A DNA stretch of 64,000 nucleotides from NCBI GenBank assembly GCA_036172665.1, contig JAYKNF010000014.1, positions 3,027,001 through 3,091,000 of the forward strand. Reading direction: 5' to 3'. This document shows, one piece after another, positions 26,591 through 36,926 of this stretch. This stretch comes from Prosopocoilus inquinatus (lineage: Eukaryota; Arthropoda; Insecta; Coleoptera; Lucanidae). The notes under the pieces were generated by a model, which worked only from the letters and a program-made list of their open reading frames with translations, was not told where the DNA came from and did not search any database. Within the stretch, counting starts at the first letter, position 1. Each line of letters opens with the position of its first letter. Both the position numbers and the translations under genes were made by a program.

Positions 26591-28257
26591 TTTAAAACTA
26601 TTTCCATCTTCTGCTGCGTCCGAAAACGTCGTATCTCACATCAGAGCTACTGGAGTCCATCGAAACGCCAAATAACATGATAGATGAGTAAGGATCGATT
26701 AGATATATCACAGGAACAACGCTAATATGTGTTGTTTCGTTTAAAACTATTTCCAGCTGCTGCTGCGTCGGAAAATTTCGTATCTCACGTTAGAGTTACT
26801 GGAGTCCATCGAAACGTCAAATAACATAGTAGCTAAGTAAGGATCGATTAGATACATCACAGGAACAACGCTAATAGGTGTTGTTTCGTTCAAAACTATT
26901 TCCAGGTTCTGCTGCGTCCAAAAACTTTGTATCTCACATCAGAGTTACTGGAGTCCATCCAAACGTCAAATAACATGATAGATGAGTAAGGATCGATTAG
27001 ATATATCACAGGAACAACGCTAATACGTGTTGTTTCGTTCAAAACTATTTCCAGCTTCTACTGCGTCCGAGAACTTTGTATCTCTCATCAGAGTTACTGG
27101 AGTCCGTCCAAACGTCAAATAACATGATAGATGAGTAAGGATCGATTAGATACATCACAGGAACAACGCTAATACGTGTTGTTTCGTTTAAAACTATTTC
27201 CAGCTTCTGCTGCGTCCGAAAACTTCGTATCTCACATCAGAGTTACTGGAGTCCATCGAAACGTCAAATAACATGATAGATAAGTAAGTATCGATTAGAT
27301 ACAGCACAGGAACAACGCTAATACGTGTTGTTCCGTTTAAAACTATTTCCAGCTCCTGCTGCGTCCAAAAACTTTGTATTTCACATCAGACTTACTGGAG
27401 TCCATCCAAACGACAAATAACATGTTAGATAAGTAAGGATCGTTTAGATACATCACAGGAACAACGCTAATACGTGTTGTTTCGTTCAAAACTATTTCCA
27501 GCTTCTGCTGCGTCCGATAACTTTGTATCTCACATCAGAGTTACTGGAGTCCGTCCAAACGTCAAATAACATGATAGATGAGTAAGGATCGATTAGATAC
27601 ATTAAAGGAACAACGCTAATATGTGTTGTTTCGTTTAAAACTATTTCCAGCTGCTGCTGCGTCCGAAAACGTCGTATCTCACATCAGAGTTACTGGAGTC
27701 CATCGAAATGTCAAATAACATGATAGATAAGTAAGGATCGATTAGATACAGCACAGGAACAACGCTAATGCGTGTTGTTTCGTTTAAAACTATTTCTAGC
27801 TTCTGCTGCGTCCGAAAACGTCGTATCTCACATCAGAGCTACTGGAGCCCATCGAAACGCCAAATAACATGATATATGAGTAAGGATCGATTATATACTG
27901 CACAGGAACAACGCTAATACGTGTTGTTTCGTTTAAAACTATTTCCAGCTCCTGCTGCGTCCAAAAACTTTGTATCTCACATCAGACTTACCGGAGTCCA
28001 TCCAAACTTCAAATAACATGTTAGATAAGTAAGGATCGTTTAGATACTTCACAGGAACAACGCTAATACGTGTTGTTTGGTTCAAAACTATTTCCAGCTT
28101 CTACTGCGTCCGAGAACTTTGTATCTCTCATCAGAGTTACTGGAGTCCGTCCTAACGTCAAATAACATGACAGATGAGTAAGGATCGATTAGATACATCA
28201 CAGGAACAACGCTAATATGTGTTGTTTCGTTTAAAACTATTTCCAGCTGCTGCTGCG

Positions 28258-28266
28258 TCCGAAACG
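28258..28266 (+). other. 1-bp deletion
   Basis: gtccgaaacgtcg instead of gtccgaaaacgtcg. Unit starts shift by one further base after this point. Confidence 0.85.
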
Positions 28267-29162
28267 TCGTATATCACATCAGAGTTACTGGAGTCCATCG
28301 AAATGTCAAATAACATGATAGATAAGTAAGGATCGATTAGATACTACACAGGAACAACGCTAATGCGTGTTGTTTCGTTTAAAACTATTTCTAGCTTCAG
28401 CTGCGTCCGAGAACTTCGTATCTCACATCTAAGTTACTGGAGTCCATCGAAACGCCAAATAACATGATAGATGAGTAAGGATCGATTAGATACAGCACAG
28501 GAACAACGCTAATACGTGTTGTTTCGTTCAAAACTATTTCCAGCTTCTGCTGCGTCCGATAACTTTGTATCTCACATCAGAGTTACTGGAGTCCGTCCAA
28601 ACGTCAAATAACATGATAGTTAAGTAAGTATCGATTAGATACATTACAGGAACAACGCTAATATGTGTTGTTTCGTTTAAAACTATTTCTAGCTTCAGCT
28701 GGGTCCGAGAACTTCGTATCTCACATCTAAGTTACTGGAGTCCATCAAGACGCCAAATAACATGTTAGGTAAGTAAGGATCGTTTAGATACATCACAGGA
28801 ACAACGCTAATACGTGTTGTTTCGTTCAAAACTATTTCCAGCTTCTGCTGCGTCCGAAATCTTTGTATCTCACATCAGAGTTACTGGAGTCCATCCAAAC
28901 GTCAAATAACATGATAGTTAAGTAAGGATCGATTAGATACATTACAGGAACAACGCTAATATGTGTTGTTTCGTTTAAAACTATTTCTAGCTTCAGCTGG
29001 GTCCGAGAACTTCGTATCTCACATCTAAGTTACTGGAGTCCATCAAGACGCCAAATAACATGTTAGGTAAGTAAGGATCGTTTAGATACATCACAGGAAC
29101 AACGCTAATACGTGTTGTTTCGTTCAAAACTATTTCCAGCTTCTGCTGCGTCCGAAATCTTT

Positions 29163-32100
29163 GTATCTCACATCAGACTTACTGGAGTCCATCCAAACTT
29201 CAAATAACATGTTAGATAAGTAAGGATCGTTTAGATACATCACAGGAACAACGCTAATACGTGTTGCTTCGTTCAAAACTATTTCCAGTTTCTACTGCGT
29301 CCGAGAACTTTGTATCTCTCATCAGAGTTACTGGAGTCCGTCCGAACGTCAAATAACATGATAGATGAGTAAGGATCGATTAGATACATCACAGGAACAA
29401 CGCTAATATGTGTTGTTTCGTTTAAAACTATTTTCAGCTGCTGCTGCGTTCGAGAATTTCGTATCTCACTTTAGAGTTACTGGAGTCCATCGAAACGTCA
29501 AATAACATAGTAGATAAGTAAGGATCGATTAGATACATCACACGAACAACGCTAATAGGTGTTGTTTCGTTCAAAACTATTTCCAGCTTCTGCTGGGTCC
29601 AAAATCTTTGTATCTCACATCAGAGTTACTGGAGTCCATCCAAACGTCAAATAACATGATAGATGAGTAAGGATCGATTAGATACAGCACAGGAACAACG
29701 CTAATACGTGTTGTTTCGCTTAAAACTATTTCCAGCTCCTGCTGCTTCCAAAAACTTTGTATCTCACATCAGACTTACTGGAGTCCATCCAAACTTTAAA
29801 TTACATGTTAGATAAGTAAGGATCGATTAAATACATCACAGGAACGACGCTAATACGTGTTGTTTCGTTTAAAACTATTTCCAAATTCTGCTGCGTCCGA
29901 AAACGTCGTATCTCACATCAGACTTACTGGAGTCCATCGAAACGTCAAATAACATGATAGATGAGTAAGGATCGATTAGATACATCACAGGAATGCGTGT
30001 TGTTTCGTTTAAAACTATTTCCATCTTCTGCTGCGTCCGAAAACGTCGTATCTCACATCAGAGCTACTGGAGTCCATCGAAACCCCAAATAACATGATAG
30101 ATGAGTAAGGATCGATTAGATATATCACAGGAACAACGCTAATATGTGTTGTTTCGTTTAAAACTATTTCCAGCTGCTGCTGAGTCGGAAAATTTCGTAT
30201 CTCACGTTAGAGTTACTGGAGTCCATCGAAACGTCAAATAACATAGTAGCTAAGTAAGGATCGATTAGATACATCACAGGAACAACGCTAATAGGTGTTG
30301 TTTCGTTCAAAACTATTTCCAGGTTCTGCTGCGTCCAAAAACTTTGTATCTCACATCAGAGTTACTGGAGTCCATCCAAACGTCAAATAACATGATAGAT
30401 GAGTAAGGATCGATTAGATATATCACAGGAACAACGCTAATACGTGTTGTTTCGTTCAAAACTATTTCCAGCTTCTACTGCGTCCGAGAACTTTGTATCT
30501 CTCATCAGAGTTACTGGAGTCCGTCCAAACGTCAAATAACATGATAGATGAGTAAGGATCGATTAGATACATCACAGGAACAACGCTAATACGTGTTGTT
30601 TCGTTTAAAACTATTTCCAGCTTCTGCTGCGTCCGAAAACTTCGTATCTCACATCAGAGTTACTGGAGTCCATCGAAACGTCAAATAACATGATAGATAA
30701 GTAAGTATCGATTAGATACAGCACAGGAACAACGCTAATACGTGTTGTTCCGTTTAAAACTATTTCCAGCTCCTGCTGCGTCCAAAAACTTTGTATTTCA
30801 CATCAGACTTACTGGAGTCCATCCAAACGACAAATAACATGTTAGATAAGTAAGGATCGTTTAGATACATCACAGGAACAACGCTAATACGTGTTGTTTC
30901 GTTCAAAACTATTTCCAGCTTCTGCTGCGTCCGATAACTTTGTATCTCACATCAGAGTTACTGGAGTCCGTCCAAACGTCAAATAACATGATAGATGAGT
31001 AAGGATCGATTAGATACATTAAAGGAACAACGCTAATATGTGTTGTTTCGTTTAAAACTATTTCCAGCTGCTGCTGCGTCCGAAAACGTCGTATCTCACA
31101 TCAGAGTTACTGGAGTCCATCGAAATGTCAAATAACATGATAGATAAGTAAGGATCGATTAGATACAGCACAGGAACAACGCTAATGCGTGTTGTTTCGT
31201 TTAAAACTATTTCTAGCTTCTGCTGCGTCCGAAAACGTCGTATCTCACATCAGAGCTACTGGAGCCCATCGAAACGCCAAATAACATGATATATGAGTAA
31301 GGATCGATTATATACTGCACAGGAACAACGCTAATACGTGTTGTTTCGTTTAAAACTATTTCCAGCTCCTGCTGCGTCCAAAAACTTTGTATCTCACATC
31401 AGACTTACCGGAGTCCATCCAAACTTCAAATAACATGTTAGATAAGTAAGGATCGTTTAGATACTTCACAGGAACAACGCTAATACGTGTTGTTTCGTTC
31501 AAAACTATTTCCAGCTTCTACTGCGTCCGAGAACTTTGTATCTCTCATCAGAGTTACTGGAGTCCGTCCTAACGTCAAATAACATGACAGATGAGTAAGG
31601 ATCGATTAGATACATTAAAGGAACAACGCTAATATGTGTTGTTTCGTTTAAAACTATTTCCAGCTGCTGCTGCGTCCGAAAACGTCGTATCTCACATCAG
31701 AGTTACTGGAGTCCATCAAAATGTCAAATAACATGATAGATAAGTAAGGATCGATTAGATACAGCACAGGAACAACGCTAATGCGTGTTGTTTCGTTTAA
31801 AACTATTTCTAGCTTCTGCTGCGTCCGAAAACGTCGTATCTCACATCAGAGCTACTGGAGCCCATCGAAACGCCAAATAACATGATATATGAGTAAGGAT
31901 CGATTATATACTGCACAGGAACAACGCTAATGCGTGTTGTTTCGTTTAAAACTATTTCTAGCTTCAGCTGCGTCCGAGAACTTCGTATCTCACATCTAAG
32001 TTACTGGAGTCCATCGAAACGCCAAATAACATGATAGATGAGTAAGGATCGATTAGATACAGCACAGGAACAACGCTAATACGTGTTGTTTCGTTCAAAA

Positions 32101-32744
32101 CTATTTCCAGCTTCTGCTGCGTCCGATAACTTTGTATCTCACATCAGAGTTACTGGAGTCCGTCCAAACGTCAAATAACATGATAGTTAAGTAAGGATCG
32201 ATTAGATACATTACAGGAACAACGCTAATATGTGTTGTTTCGTTTAAAACTATTTCTAGCTTCAGCTGGGTCCGAGAACTTCGTATCTCACATCTAAGTT
32301 ACTGGAGTCCATCAAGACGCCAAATAACATGTTAGGTAAGTAAGGATCGTTTAGATACATCACAGGAACAACGCTAATACGTGTTGTTTCGTTCAAAACT
32401 ATTTCCAGCTTCTGCTGCGTCCGAAATCTTTGTATCTCACATCAGAGTTACTGGAGTCCATCCAAACGTCAAATAACATGATAGTTAAGTAAGGATGGGT
32501 TAGATACATTACAGGAACAACGCTAATATGTGTTGTTTCGTTTAAAACTATTTCTAGCTTCAGCTGGGTCCGAGAACTTCGTATCTCACATCTAAGTTAC
32601 TGGAGTCCATCAAGACGCCAAATAACATGTTAGGTAAGTAAGGATCGTTTTGATACATCACAGGAACAACGCTAATACGTGTTGTTTCGTTCAAAACTAT
32701 TTCCAGCTTCTGCTGCGTCCGAAATCTTTGTATCTCACATCAGA
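29163..32744 (+). repeat. tandem duplication of about 3.4 kb, copy 2
   Basis: Begins exactly where copy 1 ends, so this is a true head-to-tail doubling. It also contains an extra 4-unit repeat: the cattaaagg unit at 31018 recurs at 31614 (596 bp). Private changes: aaggatgggttag (32492) and cgttttgatac (32647). It holds the rare dimer (gatagttaag unit plus caagacgcc/catgttaggtaag unit) twice in tandem, at 298 bp spacing, as does copy 1. Confidence 0.85.
29990..30004 (+). other. 9-bp deletion shared with 26575
   Basis: Reads cacaggaatgcgtgttgtttcg. This is the same 9-base loss as at 26575 but with gttgtt intact. Because the two sites are paired copies of the 3.4 kb duplication, the deletion predates that duplication. 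Confidence 0.9.
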
Positions 32745-33533
32745 GTTACTGGAGTCCATCCAAACGTCAAATAACATGATAGATGAGTAAGGATCGATTA
32801 GATACTACACAGGAACAACGCTAATGCGTGTTGTTTCGTTTAAAACTATTTCCAGCTTCTGCTGCGTCCGAAAATTTCGTATCTCACATTAGAGATACTG
32901 GAGTCCATCGAAACGTCAAATAACATGATAGATGAGTAAGGATCGATTAGATACAGCACAGGAACAACGCTAATGCGTGTTGTTTCGTTTAAAACTATTT
33001 CTAGCTTCTGCTGGGTCCGAGAACTTCGTATCTCACGTCAGGGTTACTGGAGTCCATCCAAACGTCAAATAACATGATAGATAAGTAAGGATCGATTAGA
33101 TACATCACAGGAACAACGCTAATGCGTGTTGTTTCGTTTAAAACTATTTCTAGCTTCAGCTGCCTCCGAGAACTTCGTATCTCACATCTAAGTTACTGGA
33201 GTCCATCGAAACGTCAAATAACATGATAGATAAGTAAGGATCGATTAGATACAGCACAGGAACAACGCTAATACGTGTTGTTTCGTTTAAAACTATTTCC
33301 AGCTCCTGCTGCGTCCCAAAACATTGTACCTCACATCAGACTTACTGGAGTCCATCCAAACGTCAAATAACATGTTAGATAAGTAAGGATCGTTTAGATA
33401 CATCACAGGAACAACGCTAATACGTGTTGTTTCGTTCAAAACTATTTAAAGCTTCTGCTGCGTCCGAAATCTTTGTGTCTCTCATCAGAGTTACTGGAGT
33501 CCATCCAAACGTCAAATAACATGATAGATGAGT

Positions 33534-33545
33534 AAGGAAGATTAG
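33534..33545 (+). other. 1-bp deletion with neighbouring substitution
   Basis: Reads gtaaggaagattag in place of gtaaggatcgattag. The unit start shift changes from 29 to 30 bp here. Confidence 0.85.
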
Positions 33546-34650
33546 ATACATCACAGGAACAACGCTAATACGTGTTGTTTCGTTTAAAACTATTTCCAGC
33601 TTCTGCTGCGTCCGAAAACGTCGTATCTCACATCAGAGTTACTGGAGTCCATCGAAACGTCAAATAGCATGATAGATAAGTATGGATCGATTAGATACAG
33701 CACAGGAACAACGCTAATACGTGTTGTTTCGTTCAAAACTATTTCCAGCTTCTGCTGCGTCCGATAACTATGTATCTCACATCAGGGTTACTGGAGTCCG
33801 TCCAAACGTCAAATAACATGATAGATGAGTAAGGATCGATTAGATATATCACAGGAACAACGCTAATATGTGTTGTTTCGTTTCAAACTATTTCCAGCTG
33901 CTGCTGCGTCCGAAAATTTCGTATCTCACATTAGAGTTACTGGAGTCCATCGAAACGTCAAATAACATAGCAGCTAAGTAAGGATCGATTAGATACATCA
34001 CAGGAACAACGTTAATACGTGTTGTTTCGTTCAAAACTATTTCCAGCTTCTGCTGCGTCCGAAAACTTCGTATCTCACATCAGAGTTACTGGAGTCCATC
34101 GAAACGTCAAATAACATGATAGATAAGTAAGTATCGATTAGATACAGCACAGGAACAATGCTAATACGTGTTGTTTCGTTTAAAACTATTTCCAGCTCCT
34201 GCTGCGTCCAAAAACTTTGTATCTCACATCAGACTTACTGGAGTCCATCCAAACGTCAAATAACATGTTAGATAAGTAAGGATCGTTTAGATACATCACA
34301 GGAACAACGCTAATACGTGTTGTTTCGTTCAAAACTATTTCCAGCTTCTGCTGCGTCCGATAACTTTGTATCTCACATCAGAGTTACTGGAGTCCGTCCA
34401 AACGTCAAATAACATGATAGATGAGTAAGGATCGATTAGATACATCACAGGAACAACGTTAATACGTGTTGTTTCGTTCAAAACTATTTCCAGCTTCTGC
34501 TGCGTCCAAAGACTTTGTATCTCACATCAGAGTTACTGGAGTCCATCCAAACGTCAAATAACATGATAGATGAGTAAGGATCGATTAGATACATCACAGG
34601 AACAACGCTAATACGTGTTGTTTCGTTTAAAACTATTTCCAGCTTCTGCT

Positions 34651-34658
34651 GCGTGCGT
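34651..34658 (+). other. 4-bp tandem duplication (gcgt gcgt)
   Basis: ctgctgcgtgcgtccg instead of ctgctgcgtccg. It lengthens this unit to 153 bp, a multiple of three, so on the - strand two successive units stay in one frame and give the longest reading frame of the window. Confidence 0.95.
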
Positions 34659-35279
34659 CCGAAAACTTCGTATCTCACATCAGAGTTACTGGAGTCCATC
34701 GAAACGTCAAATAACATGATAGATGAGTAAGGATCGATTAGATACATCACAGGAACAACGCTAATATGTGTTGTTTCGTTTAAAACTATTTCCAGCTGCT
34801 GCTGATTCGGAAAATTTCGTATCTCACGTCAGGGTTACTGGAGTCCATCCAAACGTCAAATAACATGATAGATAGGTAAGGATCGATTAGATACAGCACA
34901 GGAACAACGCTAATACGTGTTGTTTCGTTTAAAACTATTTCCAGCTCCTGCTGCGTCCCAAAACTTTGTATCTCACATCAGACTTACTGGAGTCCATCCA
35001 AACTTCAAATAACATGTTAGATAAGTAAGGATCGTTTAGATACATCACAGGAACAACGCTAATAGGTGTTGTTTCGTTCAAAACTATTTCCAGCTTCTGC
35101 TGCTTCCGAAATCTTTGTATCTCTCAACAGAGTTGCTGGAGTCCATCCAAACGTCAAATAACATGATAGATGAGTAAGGATCGATTAGATACATCACAGG
35201 AACAACGTTAATACGTGTTGTTTCGTTCAAAACTATTTCCAGTTTCTGCTGCGTCCGAGAACTTTGTATCTCACATCAG

Positions 35280-35690
35280 AGTTACTGGAGTCCGTCCAAA
35301 CGTCAAACAACATGATAGATGAGTAAGGATCGTTTAGATACATCACAGGAATATCGCTAATGCGTGCTGTTTCGTTTAAAACTATTTCCAGCTCCTGCTG
35401 CGTCCGAAAACGTCGTATCTCACATCAGAGTTACTGGAGTCCATCGAAACTTCAAATAACATGATAGAAAAGTAAGGATCCATTAGATACATCACAGGAA
35501 CAACGCTAATACGTGTTGTTTCGTTCAAAACTATTTCCAGCTTCTGCTGCCTCCAAAAACTTTGTATCTCACATCAAAGTTACTGGAGTCCATCCAAACG
35601 TAAAATAACATGATAGATGAGTAATTATCGATTAGATACATCACAGGAACATCGCTAATGCGTGTTGTTTCGTTTAAAACTATTTCCAGC
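35280..35690 (+). repeat. block shared with 43922-44332 (58 units apart)
   Basis: Displacement 8642 bp (58 x 149). Shared rare markers: ggaatatcgctaatgcg, gtgctgtttcg, gatagaaaagtaagg followed by atccattag, ctgcctccaaaaac, and cgtaaaataacatg with gagtaattatcg. Differences: atcgttt/atctttt, ctcctgctg/ctccttctg and aacttc/aacgtc. Confidence 0.8.
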
Positions 35691-36032
35691 TTCTGCTGCG
35701 TCCGAAAGCTTCGTATCTCACATCAGAGTTACTGGAGTCCATCGAAACGTCAAATAACATGATAGATAAGTAAGTATCGATTAGATACAGCACAGGAACA
35801 ACGCTAATACGTGTTGTTTCGTTTAAAACTATTTCCAGCTCCTGCTGCGTCCAAAAACTTTGTATCTTACATCAGACTTACTGGAGTCCATCCAAACGTC
35901 AAATAACATGTTAGATAAGTAAGGATCGTTTAGATACATCACAGGAACAACGCTAATACGTGTTGTTTCGTTCAAAACTATTTCCAGCTTCTGCTGCGTC
36001 CGAAATCTTTGTATCTCACATCAGAGTTACTG

Positions 36033-36181
36033 GAGTCCATCGAAACGTCAAATAACATGATAGATAAGTAAGTATCGATTAGATACAGCACAGGAACAAC
36101 GCTAATACGTGTTGTTTCGTTTAAAACTATTTCCAGCTCCTGCTGCGCCCAAAAACTTTGTATCTCACATCAGACTTACTG
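36033..36181 (+). repeat. unit subtype S1 (example)
   Basis: Diagnostic bases: catcgaaacg, gataagtaagtatcg, acagcacagg, aatacg, tttaaaac, agctcctgctgcg, caaaaactttg, and cagacttactgg at the end. S1 is regularly followed by S2. The last unit before the orientation switch (44526-44653) is also S1-like. Confidence 0.75.
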
Positions 36182-36330
36182 GAGTCCATCCAAACGTCAA
36201 GTAACATGTTAGATAAGTAAGGATCGTTTAGATACATCACAGGAACAACGCTAATACGTGTTGTTTCGTTCAAAACTATTTCCAGCTTCTGCTGCGTCCG
36301 ATAACTTTGTATCTCACATCACAGTTACTG
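36182..36330 (+). repeat. unit subtype S2 (example)
   Basis: The most distinctive subtype: catgttagataag, ggatcgtttag (which destroys the ATCGAT palindrome), cgttcaaaac instead of cgtttaaaac, and gtccgataactttg or gtccgaaatctttg. These four markers travel together, so S2 is a true linked haplotype of the unit rather than random mutation. It nearly always follows an S1-type unit ending in agacttactgg or agacacactgg. Confidence 0.8.
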
Positions 36331-36479
36331 GAGTCTGTCCAAACGTCAAATAACATGATAGATGAGTAAGGATAGATTAGATACATTACAGGAACAACGC
36401 TAATATGTGTTGTTTCGTTTAAAACTATTTCCAGCAGCTGCTGCGTCCGAAAACGTCGTATCTCACATCAGAGTTACTG
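36331..36479 (+). repeat. unit subtype S3 (example)
   Basis: Markers: gagtctgtcc or gagtccgtcc at the start, gatgag, acattacagg, aatatgtg, and usually agctgctgctgcg followed by gaaaacgtcg (this copy reads agcagctgctgcg and has ggatagattag). S3 follows S2 in the cassettes at 13.1, 18.8, 22.4, 27.4, 30.8, 36.2 and 43.5 kb. Confidence 0.75.
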
Positions 36480-36628
36480 GAGTCCATCGAAATGTCAAAT
36501 AACATGATAGATAAGTAAGGATCGATTAGATACAGCACAGGAACAACGCTAATGCGTGTTGTTTCGTTTAAAACTATTTCTAGCTTCAGCTGGGTCCGAG
36601 AACTTCGTATCTCACATCTAAGTTACTG
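36480..36628 (+). repeat. unit subtype S4 (example)
   Basis: Markers: catcgaaatgtc, gataag, acagcacagg, aatgcg, tttctagcttcagctg, gtccgagaacttcg and catctaagttactgg. S4 follows S3. The S4 copies that flank the orientation switch carry the rare change gtccaagaac. Confidence 0.75.
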
Positions 36629-36777
36629 GAGTTGATCGAAACGCCAAATAACATGATAGATGAGTAAGGATCGATTAGATACATCACAGGAACAACGCTA
36701 ATGCGTGTTGTTTCGTTTAAAACTATTTCCAGCTTCTGCTGCGTCCGAAAATTTCGTATCTCACATTAGAGTTACTG
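36629..36777 (+). repeat. unit subtype S5 (example)
   Basis: Markers: cgaaacgccaaat, gatgag, acatcacagg, aatgcg, cttctgctgcg, gaaaatttcg and cattagagttactgg. The - arm starts in a truncated S5 at 44654. Confidence 0.7.
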
Positions 36778-36926
36778 GAGTCCATCGAAACGTCAAATAA
36801 CATAGTAGCTAAGTAAGGATCGATTAGATACATCACAGGAACAACGCTAATGCGTGTTGTTTCGTTCAAAACTATTTCCAGCTTCTGCTGCGTCCGAAAA
36901 CGTCGTATCTCACATCAGAGTTACTG
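36778..36926 (+). repeat. unit subtype S6 (example)
   Basis: Marked by catagtagctaag in place of catgatagatgag, combined with cgttcaaaac. S6 follows S5 or other units ending in cattagagttactgg. Further copies lie near 4040, 6870, 9110, 11940, 16700, 19390, 26830, 30240, 33970, 39630, 40080 and 41270, and inverted copies near 46640, 48580, 49770, 54690 and 60050. Confidence 0.75.

Larger units (their letters stand above)
25750..29162 (+). repeat. tandem duplication of about 3.4 kb, copy 1
   Basis: Copied directly downstream as 29163-32744. The displacement is 23 units (3414-3418 bp because of internal indels) up to 28197, then 24 units (3567 bp) from 28348. Shared markers: ccaaacttcaaat (25779/29193), gctgggtccaaaa, a 9 bp deletion (26575/29990), gttccgttt (27329/30746), tatactgcacagg, acatgacagatgag, and paired gatagttaag / caagacgcc units. 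One difference is gtttggttc (28076) against gtttcgttc. Confidence 0.85.
32745..35279 (+). repeat. mixed satellite units with two indels
   Basis: About 17 units of assorted subtypes. Private changes include ctgcctccgag (33159), acattgtacc (33321), tatttaaagc (33444), catagcagctaag (33966) and ctgattcgg (34801). The 1 bp deletion at 33534 and the 4 bp insertion at 34651 lie here. No gene. The 88-codon - strand frame at 34484-34750 is a product of the 4 bp insertion. Confidence 0.7.

Noticed and set aside
34484..34750. 88-codon - strand frame as a gene
   Set aside because: It is fully explained by a 4 bp insertion that keeps two units in frame, and the start is a GTG inside the repeat. No sign of coding constraint.
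36426..36446. CTG/CAG trinucleotide expansion in gctgctgctgcg units
   Set aside because: Never more than three repeats, and explained by point variants of agcttctgctgcg.
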